The notes beneath the pieces are model-generated. The model saw nothing but the letters and a program-made list of their open reading frames with translations. It had not been told where the DNA came from and did not search any database. Made by a program: the position numbers and the translations under genes. Below, one piece after another: positions 8,531-17,187 of a stretch of 64,000 nt of DNA. Location: positions 1,488,001 to 1,552,000 of the forward strand of contig CAWCLV010000001.1 of the NCBI GenBank assembly GCA_963796485.1. Reading direction: 5' to 3'. Source of the stretch: CAWCDJ01 sp963796485 (lineage in GTDB: Bacteria > Acidobacteriota > Terriglobia > Bryobacterales > Bryobacteraceae). Numbering within the stretch: position 1 is the first letter of the stretch; the number at the start of each line of letters is the position of its first letter.

Positions 8531-10156
8531 TTAGTACGCCGGCAGTGCGCCCAAAACGCGCAGTCCGACGCCGGCAGCGGTCCGCAGCGGCGCCAAACGG
8601 GGCTTCGGCGGTTCGCAGTACATCATCGCGTCGCCCGAATCGCGCGTCACCGTCACCGAAATCACCGGCTGAATGTTGCGCTCTCCCACCAACTTCGGCA
8701 TCAGCCGCCCCTGCACTTGCGAAACGGCATAGCTGAGGGCGTTGTTCATCCAGCCAAGCTGCGGCGCGAGGATGAACCCCGACTTCCACCCGTCGCCGGG
8801 CGAGAACGGACGCGCCAGCGCAAATATCGGTATGAACTTCGGCACGTTGAGCCCCGGGAATAACGCATTCCCGAAGGCGAACATGCTGAGCGAAGCAGTG
8901 TACGTCGAAAGCTCGAAGATGCCACGCCCCCAGGACGGGAGCCGGGAACTGATCGAGCCCTCCAGCGCTCCGCCGATGCTTGCCGGACCGACCGGGCCCG
9001 AAAGATCCCAGCGGCCGCGCTTCCGCTCGGAAACCCGCACCATGATGTTTGCATACCCGGTGTTCACGATCGGCCGGACGAGCACATTCTTCTCGTCGAT
9101 CGGGTCGAAGCGTTCGGTCCGGTTCAAACGGGCGATGCTCCGCCGCAACAACTGCTCGTCGAAAATGTCCCCCTCGCTGAGCAGGAAGTTGCTTCGCAAG
9201 GAGGCATCGGTATAGTGGTGATTCCCGGCGAACTCGATCCGGCCGACCCGGTACGGGCGGCCGAGATCGACCTTTGCGCCGTGCTCGGCATCGAAGTGCA
9301 CGGTGAAGTCGAGTATGCCCTTCTTTTGCGCTTCGCGTCGCTGGGCGAACAGCGACGTGCACAGGCCTTGCGGCATAGGATACTTCTTGCCCGGATTCAC
9401 GATGATCGAAACGCTCGCATTGTGCCCGTTAAACACCGGCTCCTGCGGGCGGACATCCGCATCCAGGTACCCCTTCATCAGGTAAGCCGAGAGAATGCGG
9501 CCCGAATCGGAATCTACCGAGTCGCGGCTGTAGGACGGCATGATGCGCCAGCCGTTCCACAGGCCGGGGATGCCGGGCAGGATGCGGACGGGCTTGAGCG
9601 CCTTCAGTTGATGCCGCGCCGCCTGATCGCCGATAATCGTCACGTCCGTCACCTTGGAGGAGTCCCCGATGTCCACTTTCAACGTCAGGTTGGCGACGTG
9701 GTCTCCTACCGGGACGATCTTCGGCGTGACCTTCGCCTCGCCGTAGCCGTGCGCGACCAGTTGCTCCCGCGCGTCGTTGGCAATCTCGTGCGCTTTATAC
9801 GCATCGACCAGTGTGCCGTCGGGGACGTTCAACTGCACGCCATAGGTATTGGGTACCAGGCGGACCTCCCGCAATACGACGCGCTGCTTGGGGGTGACGT
9901 GAAAAACGAGGGCGACATCGCCGCCGTCCCGCTGCTCCTCCACGCTGACATCGTCGAAACGGCCGAGGTTCCACAGGTATTTCACGTCCTTGCGGACAGT
10001 CTCTTCGTCGTACGGGTGGCCCACCTGTGTCGCCAGAGCTACTTCCAGGCTGGTTCCGGGAACCGATACGGCGCTCACGACAGGGATGGGTTCTTCAGCG
10101 CAAACAGATGAAATCAAAAGGGATATAAGGACCCAGGGTAAACTCTTGCGAAACAT
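8531..10156 (-). CDS. BamA/TamA-like outer-membrane protein with POTRA domains and a short barrel region
   Basis: The product is 541 aa with a signal peptide (MFRKSLPWVLISLLISSVCAEE). POTRA-like modules follow: one at about 28-95 (TSLEVALATQVGHPYDEETVRKDVKYLWNLGRFDDVSVE), further ones at about 97-175 and 178-270, and one near 315-385 (YRVGRIEFAGNHHYTDASLRSNFLLSEGDIFDEQLLRRSIARLNR). The remaining 150 or so residues look like beta-strands (GALEGSISSRLPSWGRGIFELSTYTASL...). Full BamA is about 750-800 aa with a 16-strand barrel, so this one is short and probably forms a partial or divergent barrel. It is transcribed alone and divergently from the big glycosyltransferase. Confidence 0.72.
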   Translation of the reverse strand: MFRKSLPWVLISLLISSVCAEEPIPVVSAVSVPGTSLEVALATQVGHPYDEETVRKDVKYLWNLGRFDDVSVEEQRDGGDVALVFHVTPKQRVVLREVRLVPNTYGVQLNVPDGTLVDAYKAHEIANDAREQLVAHGYGEAKVTPKIVPVGDHVANLTLKVDIGDSSKVTDVTIIGDQAARHQLKALKPVRILPGIPGLWNGWRIMPSYSRDSVDSDSGRILSAYLMKGYLDADVRPQEPVFNGHNASVSIIVNPGKKYPMPQGLCTSLFAQRREAQKKGILDFTVHFDAEHGAKVDLGRPYRVGRIEFAGNHHYTDASLRSNFLLSEGDIFDEQLLRRSIARLNRTERFDPIDEKNVLVRPIVNTGYANIMVRVSERKRGRWDLSGPVGPASIGGALEGSISSRLPSWGRGIFELSTYTASLSMFAFGNALFPGLNVPKFIPIFALARPFSPGDGWKSGFILAPQLGWMNNALSYAVSQVQGRLMPKLVGERNIQPVISVTVTRDSGDAMMYCEPPKPRLAPLRTAAGVGLRVLGALPAY

Positions 10157-10219
10157 GGAATTCCACTAATTTGCAACCAGGGGGCCAACATGTTTTAGTT
10201 GAAGTATCCGAAACCAGAA

Positions 10220-13200
10220 ATGAACAGCGACCAACCCATCCGGCTGGCGATCGTGATCCCTGCGTATAAGCCCTCCGCCGGGTTGATCGGACTGGTTCGG
10301 ACACTCTCGGAGACGGAACTACCCGCTATTGTGATTGTAGACGACGGCAGCGGGCCGGAGTACCGGGAGATCTTCAACGAGGTCTCGACGCTTCCGCGGG
10401 TAGAACTGCTGCGTCACGCCGTCAACCTGGGAAAAGGCGCGGCGCTGAAGACCGCCTTCAACCACGTCCTGTGCGCCTATCCCGAGCTTACCGGTGTGGT
10501 CACCGCCGATGCCGACGGGCAGCATCACCCGGAAGACATCCGGCGGGTGGCCGCGACCCTCCTGGAAAAGCCTGATGCGCTGGTGCTGGGCAGCCGCCAG
10601 TTCGAAGGCGATGTGCCGCTGCGCAGCCGCATCGGCAACGTGGCCACCCGCGGCATCATGCACGCCCTTCTCGGGCAGAAGCTCACCGACACTCAGACGG
10701 GGCTCCGCGGCATTCCGGCCGCGCTGCTGCCGCGCCTGATGAAGATCGAGTCGCGCGGCTACGAGTTCGAACTGGAAATGCTGATCGCCGCGCACCACCT
10801 GGAGATCCCGGTGGTGGAAGAGCCGATCAAGACGATCTACGAGCCCGGCAACAAGTCGTCGCACTTCAACCCGATCGTGGACTCGATGAAGATCTACTTC
10901 GTCCTGCTGCGATTCGGCTCGGTGTCGATGATCACGGCGCTGCTCGACAACCTGATCTTCTATCTGGTCTACCGCCGCACGGGGCACGTGCTCGGTGCGC
11001 AGATCGTGGCTCGCGTCTTTGCCGTGACGTTCAACTACAGCATGGTCCGCAGGTCGGTCTTCGATTCGCGGCAGAAGCACAAGTCCGTTCTGCCGAAATA
11101 CCTGGGCCTGGTGGTAGTGAGCGGGACGGCATCGTACGGCGGCATCCGCTGGCTGACCGCCGCATTCGGAATCGGCGCGGTCGCGGCCAAACTGGTCGTG
11201 GAAACCTTCCTCTTCTTCGTCAACTTCGCGGTGCAGCGGGTCTTCATTTTCAAGCCGCAGGAAAACGGAGGCGAGGAGGCGCCGCGAACTCCGCTCCCCG
11301 GTTTCGCAATTGCCGCCGCGGTGCTGCTGGCGGCGCTGGTCGGCATAGAGATCTACGGATTTACCGGCGGGCATCTTTTCGCTCAAGAGATCTGGTTTCC
11401 GGCGGGCGCCAAACGTTTTACGAAGTACCTGGGCGCTTACCTATTCCTTGCCGCACCGCTGCTGCTGATGTTCCCCTGGAGTTTCACCGGCGTGATGGCC
11501 GTGCTGCTCCTGGTACTGACCGCTGTTTCCGTCGGCGTGCAACCGGTTCTGGCCGTCGCTTTTTTCCTGATCTCATCCTCGGCTTTGGGCAGCCTTCTGA
11601 TGGGGCGCCGCCGCGCGAATCTGCTGTGCGCCACGCTGCTCGGAACGGGCGTCTACGTTTTCCTGATGCTCCTCAGTGCGCGCCTGCCGCTGCACTACGC
11701 GGCTGTGTGGGGGACGCTGCTGGCCATCCCCATCGCGCTCGATGCCGGCGGAACGTGGGAGCGGCTCCGCGAATGGGCCGGTGCGCTGCGGCGCGCGGAG
11801 CTGCGCGGGCGGGGCCAGCGCGCCGGCTTCGCGCTCCTGCTTTTCTTCCTGATCGCCCAATGGTTCGTGGCGCTCAAGCCTGAAGTCGGTACCGACGGAC
11901 TGGCGATGCACCTGGCGATCCCGATGAACATCGCGGCCAACCACCGGTTGACCTTCGAGCCGGCGCGGTTCCTGTGGGCCGTCATGCCCATGGGGGCGGA
12001 CTGGGCCTACTCGATCGTCTACCTGCTGGGCGGCGAGTATGCGGCGCACCTGCTCAATTTTGCCATGCTGGCCATCGTGGCCGGGCTCATCTACCAGGGC
12101 GCCCGCCGGTGGGTAACGCCCGGCGCGGCCTGGCTCCTCGCTGCCTCGTTTGTCGCCACCCCGGTGGTGCAACTGGTAACCGGCTCCCTGTTCGTCGAGA
12201 ACTTTCTGGCCGCGATGATTCTGGGCGCACTGACGGCAGTCTGGCTGTTCGGCGAAACCGCCGAGCGCCGGTACCTTTTCCTGGCGGTGGTGCTCTCGGG
12301 AACGGCGGTCGCGACGAAACTCGGTTCCATCGCCTTTCTCATTTTCGTGCTCTTCTTCGCGGGGCTCGAGATCAAGCGGCACTGGAGGAAACTCGGACCC
12401 CATCCGGCCCTCACGTGCTGCGCGGCCGCCGCGCTGCTCCTGGCCCTCGCGCTGCCGGCGTACGTGATCGCCTGGGAGAAGACCGGCAACCCCGTCTTCC
12501 CCTTCGAGAACCAGAAGTTTCACTCCCCGCTGCTCGATCCCGCGGTGAGCGTGAACGACGCGCGTTACCACATCCCCCTCGCGTGGAATATTCTCTATAC
12601 CCTCACCTTCCACAGCAGCCAGGCTTACGAAGGGCAGGACGGTTCGTTCGGGTTTCAATACCTGATCGTTGTACCGCTGGCACTGCTCGGTCTTCTTGCC
12701 GCGAAGCGGGGGCGGGCCGCCACCTCGGCAACCATCGTGGTCCTCGGCGCCGGGGTGGTGATCCTGCGGTCACAGCCCAACGTGCGCTTCCTCTATGCCG
12801 CGATGCCGCTGGCGCTGCTGGCGTTCGCCCCGATGCTGGGGTGGGCCTTCGATCACCGGAAGGGCCTTTATCGCGCCCTGGTCGTCACCCTGTTCGGCTG
12901 TACCGCGCTGAACGCGTGGTTCCTGCCTTCCTCGAGCTACTACCACAAAGATTTCTGCCTGAAGTTCCCCTTCTCCCGGGCGGAACGCAGCCGCTACCTG
13001 GAAGAGGCGGCGCCCATCCGCAAGATCATCGAATACCAGAATGCCCACCATCCCGAGGCCGGTGTCCTGCTGACCGCCGGCAACGAAATCGCCGGGCTCT
13101 CGGGCAATGTCTACGAAAACCACTGGCACCAATACCCAACCGAGGAACGGCTCCGCAGGGCGTTCACGGTACCGGATATGTTCCGGTTGCTCCAAAACTG

Positions 13201-13768
13201 GAACGTCAGCTACCTGATCGCCCATAAGCCGGACCCAGCCGATCCTCTGCGTCCGGAAACGCTGCGGCAATTGCTCGCCGTCTGCACCGTGCCCGAATAC
13301 GAAATGGGCGACCTGTACCTCGCGAAACTGGCGCCGGATTGCGACGCTCGCGCCGTCCGGCTGAGCGAACCGCCGATCGTGGCCCGCCCCGGTTTCTACG
13401 ACGATACCGACCCCGCGCTGCTCTTCCTCGGGGACTGGAGCCACGACGGGAGCTTCCGCCAGCCCGATCGCCAGACCATCAGCTACATCGATGTTCCGGG
13501 CGCGCAAGTGTCCATCTCATTCCAGGGCTCCGCCTTCCTCTACATCTTCACGATGGCGCCGAACCGGGGGATCGCGGCGGTCACGGTGGACGGGAAAGAC
13601 GCGGGCATGGTCGATCTCTACGCACCCGACATCCGCTGGCAGCAGCGCAGGAAATTCTGCTGCTTCGCGCCGGGAAAACACGTCGCCGCGGTCAAAGTCA
13701 CCGGGCAGTACAATCCGAAATCCAGCGGCAAGTTCGTGGACCTCGATTCGTTCTTCGTGCTCCCCTGA
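10220..13768 (+). CDS. GT2-GtrA-membrane glycosyltransferase fusion
   Basis: The 1,182-aa multidomain membrane enzyme starts, as I read it, at the ATG at 10220; an in-frame TTG lies at 10199. Residues about 8-220 are a GT2 dolichol-phosphate-mannose-synthase-like domain (VIPAYKP, IVIVDDGSG, NLGKGAALK, and the DxD in TADADGQHHPED). Residues about 225-340 are a four-helix GtrA-like flippase domain. Residues about 360-930 hold many transmembrane helices in the style of a GT39/GT83 lipid-linked sugar transferase, with an early lumenal acidic segment (GTDGLAMHL). The last ~130 residues form a soluble beta-rich domain (FLGDWSHDGSF...VTVDGKDAGMVDLY...FVDLDSFFVLP) like a carbohydrate-binding jelly roll. 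It could make, flip and use a polyprenyl-phosphate sugar in one chain. Acceptor unknown. Confidence 0.82.
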   Translation: MNSDQPIRLAIVIPAYKPSAGLIGLVRTLSETELPAIVIVDDGSGPEYREIFNEVSTLPRVELLRHAVNLGKGAALKTAFNHVLCAYPELTGVVTADADGQHHPEDIRRVAATLLEKPDALVLGSRQFEGDVPLRSRIGNVATRGIMHALLGQKLTDTQTGLRGIPAALLPRLMKIESRGYEFELEMLIAAHHLEIPVVEEPIKTIYEPGNKSSHFNPIVDSMKIYFVLLRFGSVSMITALLDNLIFYLVYRRTGHVLGAQIVARVFAVTFNYSMVRRSVFDSRQKHKSVLPKYLGLVVVSGTASYGGIRWLTAAFGIGAVAAKLVVETFLFFVNFAVQRVFIFKPQENGGEEAPRTPLPGFAIAAAVLLAALVGIEIYGFTGGHLFAQEIWFPAGAKRFTKYLGAYLFLAAPLLLMFPWSFTGVMAVLLLVLTAVSVGVQPVLAVAFFLISSSALGSLLMGRRRANLLCATLLGTGVYVFLMLLSARLPLHYAAVWGTLLAIPIALDAGGTWERLREWAGALRRAELRGRGQRAGFALLLFFLIAQWFVALKPEVGTDGLAMHLAIPMNIAANHRLTFEPARFLWAVMPMGADWAYSIVYLLGGEYAAHLLNFAMLAIVAGLIYQGARRWVTPGAAWLLAASFVATPVVQLVTGSLFVENFLAAMILGALTAVWLFGETAERRYLFLAVVLSGTAVATKLGSIAFLIFVLFFAGLEIKRHWRKLGPHPALTCCAAAALLLALALPAYVIAWEKTGNPVFPFENQKFHSPLLDPAVSVNDARYHIPLAWNILYTLTFHSSQAYEGQDGSFGFQYLIVVPLALLGLLAAKRGRAATSATIVVLGAGVVILRSQPNVRFLYAAMPLALLAFAPMLGWAFDHRKGLYRALVVTLFGCTALNAWFLPSSSYYHKDFCLKFPFSRAERSRYLEEAAPIRKIIEYQNAHHPEAGVLLTAGNEIAGLSGNVYENHWHQYPTEERLRRAFTVPDMFRLLQNWNVSYLIAHKPDPADPLRPETLRQLLAVCTVPEYEMGDLYLAKLAPDCDARAVRLSEPPIVARPGFYDDTDPALLFLGDWSHDGSFRQPDRQTISYIDVPGAQVSISFQGSAFLYIFTMAPNRGIAAVTVDGKDAGMVDLYAPDIRWQQRRKFCCFAPGKHVAAVKVTGQYNPKSSGKFVDLDSFFVLP

Positions 13769-13852
13769 TCTTGCGCAAATAGCAGATGGCCGCAGGTTCA
13801 TTTCGCGCACCCCTGATCCGAACCTCGCGCGCGGTGTGATAGCATTCCGGCA

Positions 13853-13954
13853 ATGAAGCGATCCATGTCAAGGGCAGTTCTGACCGACACTCAGTTCTGG
13901 ATACCGGTCGCCGTTCTGGCGGTGGGAATCCTGGTTCTGATGGTGGTCCGATGA
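13853..13954 (+). CDS. 33-residue single-span membrane peptide
   Basis: An ATG at 13853 opens a 33-codon frame with an N-terminal basic/polar stretch (MKRSMSRAVLTDTQF) and one hydrophobic helix (WIPVAVLAVGILVLMVV) ending in Arg-TGA. Its TGA overlaps the ATG of the downstream sugar carrier (ATGA at 13951-13954), the same coupling used by true genes here. The ribosome site is weak. Length, helix and overlap argue for a real small protein, possibly an accessory subunit of the carrier or a coupling leader. No homologue is recalled. Confidence 0.5.
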   Translation: MKRSMSRAVLTDTQFWIPVAVLAVGILVLMVVR

Positions 13955-15249
13955 AGCCCGCGGTCAAGCCGGAACTCTCGAGCCGCTCGCTCCACCGGCT
14001 GGGCGTCGCCTGCGGATTGGGCGCCGGCGCGTGGCTCGGGGCGGCCGAAGCTCCCACCAAGCTGGTGACGGTGGGCTTCTCCCCGTTCCTGATCTCGCTG
14101 GGGATGGTGGCCGGCGTCTTCGTCGCCCGCTGGACGGTTCCCATGCTGCTCAAGGGAACCGGCTACGTGATGGATGACCTCCGCGAGAAGAAGCACCTCA
14201 TCGTGTGGGCCATCCTCGCGGGCATGCTCTGGGCGGTCGCGAATACCCTGACGGTTTTCGCCATCCGCAACGTGGGGCTGTCGATTGCGTTCCCCCTCTG
14301 GAACACCAACAGCCTGGTCGGCTTGCTCTGGGGATGGCTGCTGTTCAACGAATTGCGCGGCGCAGGCGGCAGGCAGTGGCTCAAGGTGCTGGGCGGCGCG
14401 GCGGCGATCGTCGTCGGAGCCTGTCTCCTGGCTTATGCCAGCACGTCGCACGCTGCCCCTGCCGGCGCGGCCCACAGCGCCTCAACGCTCGGCATCATTG
14501 CCGCGCTGGGGGCCGGCGCCATGTGGGGCACCATGTACATCCCCTACCGTAAGGCGTACATCAGCGGCATGAACCCGCTCTCATTCGTCACGGTGTTCAC
14601 TTTCGGCGAGTTGAGCACGGTGCTGGCGCTGGCGCTGATCTTCGACGGCGGCTTCTCGCACGTCTCGGCCGACCTCGTGCGCGCGCGTCCCGCTCTCTTC
14701 TGGCTGTTCCTGGGCGGCTTCTGCTGGGTGCTCGGCGACCTGTTCCAGCAATATGCGGCGAAATATATCGGGATCGGCCGCGGCATTCCGCTTTCCAATA
14801 CCAACCAGTTGTGGGGGCTCGCCTGGGGCGCGCTGGTGTTCGGCGAACTCCACGGCCTCGATGCCACCTCGAAGTTCCTGGTGCTGGCCGGATCCCTGAT
14901 CATGATCGCCGGCGCGACCGCCATCAGTTTCGCCGAAGCTCCGGAACAGGAGCAATCCTCGTGGGGCCGCGCCATGGACCGCGAGTGCGACCGCTACGGC
15001 CTGGACCCGGTCCGCGTCTCGGCCGCGCTACGCGGCGAAGATCCCCTTTCCAAAGGAACACCCGGCCGGAGGCCCTGGGAGTGGCTGATCATCGCCGCGG
15101 CCGTGGGGCTCTTTATCTGGCTCGGCGCCGGAGCCGAGCGCCCGTCCATCGCCATGAACCCGGTGTGGATGGCGCTGCTGATCTGCGCCAGCATCGTCTT
15201 CCTGGTGGTCTGCGGCGCACTGCTTTGGAAACGCACGCGTTTCTCGTAG
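13951..15249 (+). CDS. GRP/RhaT-type sugar transporter (DMT superfamily)
   Basis: The 432-aa protein has about ten hydrophobic helices arranged as two similar halves (GAGAWLGAAEAPTK...AFPLWNTNSLVGLLWGWLLFNELRG; GAGAMWGTMYIPYRK...PLSNTNQLWGLAWGALVFGELHG). The duplicated N-T-N-x-L/Q-x-G-L-x-W-G motif is typical of drug/metabolite-superfamily sugar carriers. A cytoplasmic segment at about 330-375 (EAPEQEQSSWGRAMDRECDRYGL) precedes the last two helices. It lies between a 33-aa membrane peptide and a sodium-solute symporter in a cluster that ends with galactokinase, so a hexose is the likely substrate. Confidence 0.72.
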   Translation: MKPAVKPELSSRSLHRLGVACGLGAGAWLGAAEAPTKLVTVGFSPFLISLGMVAGVFVARWTVPMLLKGTGYVMDDLREKKHLIVWAILAGMLWAVANTLTVFAIRNVGLSIAFPLWNTNSLVGLLWGWLLFNELRGAGGRQWLKVLGGAAAIVVGACLLAYASTSHAAPAGAAHSASTLGIIAALGAGAMWGTMYIPYRKAYISGMNPLSFVTVFTFGELSTVLALALIFDGGFSHVSADLVRARPALFWLFLGGFCWVLGDLFQQYAAKYIGIGRGIPLSNTNQLWGLAWGALVFGELHGLDATSKFLVLAGSLIMIAGATAISFAEAPEQEQSSWGRAMDRECDRYGLDPVRVSAALRGEDPLSKGTPGRRPWEWLIIAAAVGLFIWLGAGAERPSIAMNPVWMALLICASIVFLVVCGALLWKRTRFS

Positions 15250-15308
15250 GCGTGTGCTAGACTCATGTGTTCTTTGTCTGAGACCACGTTGCATTCAGGA
15301 GCGGTTTA

Positions 15309-16991
15309 GTGAAACTCGCGGCGGTTGATTACCTCATCCTCGCGCTGTATTTCGCCTTCGTTTTAGGCATCGGCTGGAGACTTCGGAAGAAGATCTCCAC
15401 CAGCGGCGACTTCCTGCTTTCCAGCCACGGCGTACCCGTCTGGATTACGAGCCTCGCGTTCATCGCCGCGAATCTCGGCGCACAGGAACTGATCGGGATG
15501 TCGGCTTCCGGGGCCAAGTACGGGATCATGACGGCGCACTTCTATTGGATCGGCGCCATTCCCGCCATTATTTTTATGGGCCTGTTCATGATGCCGTTCT
15601 ACTACGGCAGCAAGGCCCGTTCTGTCCCCGAATATTTGAAAATGCGGTACGACGAGAAGACTCGCGCGTACAACGCCTTCACCTTCGCGGTGATGACCAT
15701 CTTCTCCTCCGGGATTTCGATGTACGCCCTGGGGCTGCTTCTCGAGCTGGTGCTGGGGTGGAACTTCACGACATCCGTCCTGGCTTCGGCGGTCATCGTT
15801 CTCATCTACACCTTCCTCGGCGGACTGACGAGCGCGATCTACAACGAGGTTTTGCAATTCCTGCTGATCGTCGCCGGCTTCGCGCCGCTCGCGATTCTCT
15901 CGGTAATGAAGGCAGGCGGCTGGGGCGGCATTTCGCATCGACTGAGCGCGATGACGCTGCCGACCGGGCAACCCGGCACAGTGATGACCCACGCCTGGGG
16001 TTACATGGGCAGCGCCAGCCAGAACCCGATGGGCGTGGAAATCTTCGGGATGGTGGCCGGCCTGGGCTTCGTGCTCTCGTTCGGCTACTGGTGCACGAAT
16101 TTCCTGGTGGTGCAGCGGGCCATGGCGGCGAGGTCGATGTCCGAAGCGCGCATGACCCCGATCATCGGCACGTTTCCCAAAATGCTGCTGCCGTTCATCG
16201 TGATCCTTCCCGGCATCGCGGCGCTGGCGCTCGCCAACATGAACGTGGGCTACGCGCTGCCGTTGAAGGCGAACGGCGGCCCGGATTACGACCAGGTGAT
16301 CACGACCCTGATGGCGAAATTCTACCCCGCCGGAATGTTGGGGGTGGGGCTCACCGGGCTGATGGCCTCGTTCATGTCCGGCATGGCGGGCAACGTCACC
16401 GCGTTCAACACCGTCTGGACCTACGACATCTACCAGAGCTACATCCGGAAGGGCATGCCGGACCGGCACTACCTGAACGTGGGCCGCGCGACCACCATCG
16501 TAGGCGTTGCGCTTTCGATCGGCGCCGCCTACCTGGCGCAGTCCTACAACAACATCATGGACCTGCTGCAGTTGGTCTTCGGGTTCGTGAATGCCCCGCT
16601 GTTCGCCACCTTCGTGCTCGGCATGTTCTGGAAACGGTCCACCGGGCACGGCGCCTTCAGCGGGCTGGTCTCCGGAACGGTCGCGGCCTCCCTCACCTGG
16701 GGATTCACGGTGGCGGAAGGCAAGGGTGGTATCTTCGGCCATCTCCAGACGTTCCCCTCGGTAATGGCGCAGAATTTCTGGATCGCCATCATGGCATTTA
16801 CCACCTGCCTGGTGGTGACCGTAGTGGTCAGCATGATGACCGCGCCTCGCGAGGAGAAGGAACTGGAAGGGCTGGTCTATGGCCTGACCAAGATTCCATT
16901 CGACTCCAAGGCAAATTGGTACCAGCGCCCCGCGCCGCTGGCAGTAGTGGCTTGCATTCTGGTCGTGCTGTTGAATATCTGGTTCGCATAA
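15309..16991 (+). CDS. Sodium:solute symporter (SSS family), probable sugar uptake
   Basis: The 560-aa protein has about 14 helices. SGLT-like features are the first-helix pattern VDYLILALYFAFVLGIGWRLRKK, the GVPVWITSLAFIAANLGAQELIGMSASGAKYG segment, a sodium-site-like stretch LMASFMSGMAGNVTAFNTVWTYDIYQSY, and a final helix pair. The GTG at 15309 follows an AGGAG ribosome site. A 63-aa membrane protein and galactokinase follow directly, so galactose or a related sugar is the likely cargo, driven by Na+. Having two unrelated sugar carriers in one cluster is notable. Confidence 0.85.
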   Translation: MKLAAVDYLILALYFAFVLGIGWRLRKKISTSGDFLLSSHGVPVWITSLAFIAANLGAQELIGMSASGAKYGIMTAHFYWIGAIPAIIFMGLFMMPFYYGSKARSVPEYLKMRYDEKTRAYNAFTFAVMTIFSSGISMYALGLLLELVLGWNFTTSVLASAVIVLIYTFLGGLTSAIYNEVLQFLLIVAGFAPLAILSVMKAGGWGGISHRLSAMTLPTGQPGTVMTHAWGYMGSASQNPMGVEIFGMVAGLGFVLSFGYWCTNFLVVQRAMAARSMSEARMTPIIGTFPKMLLPFIVILPGIAALALANMNVGYALPLKANGGPDYDQVITTLMAKFYPAGMLGVGLTGLMASFMSGMAGNVTAFNTVWTYDIYQSYIRKGMPDRHYLNVGRATTIVGVALSIGAAYLAQSYNNIMDLLQLVFGFVNAPLFATFVLGMFWKRSTGHGAFSGLVSGTVAASLTWGFTVAEGKGGIFGHLQTFPSVMAQNFWIAIMAFTTCLVVTVVVSMMTAPREEKELEGLVYGLTKIPFDSKANWYQRPAPLAVVACILVVLLNIWFA

Positions 16992-16992
16992 T

Positions 16993-17184
16993 ATGCTGGA
17001 TTTGAGAGTGCCTTCGGGCTGGTTCTTCGCGATCCTCGGCTTGATCCTGCTGGGGATGGGCTTATTCGCGCCGGATACACGCGCGGCCCTCACCGAGTCG
17101 AACGTCAACCTCTACTGCGGAATCGGTATGCTGGTGTTTGGCGTTTTCCTGCTGGTCATGGCCCGCCGGAACCCGCAAACCTAA
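16993..17184 (+). CDS. 63-residue two-helix membrane protein
   Basis: This small protein has helices at about 9-26 (GWFFAILGLILLGMGLFA) and 42-57 (CGIGMLVFGVFLLVMA) joined by a short polar loop. It starts one base after the symporter stop and ends three bases before the galactokinase ATG, so it belongs to the same transcript. I recall similar small proteins beside SSS symporters but cannot name a family. It may stabilise or regulate the symporter. Confidence 0.68.
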   Translation: MLDLRVPSGWFFAILGLILLGMGLFAPDTRAALTESNVNLYCGIGMLVFGVFLLVMARRNPQT

Positions 17185-17187
17185 ATC

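Noticed and set aside
15363..17108. Very long minus-strand frame opposite the sodium-solute symporter
   Set aside because: It is a His/Gln/Arg-rich antisense shadow produced by high third-position GC; the symporter on the other strand is unambiguous.
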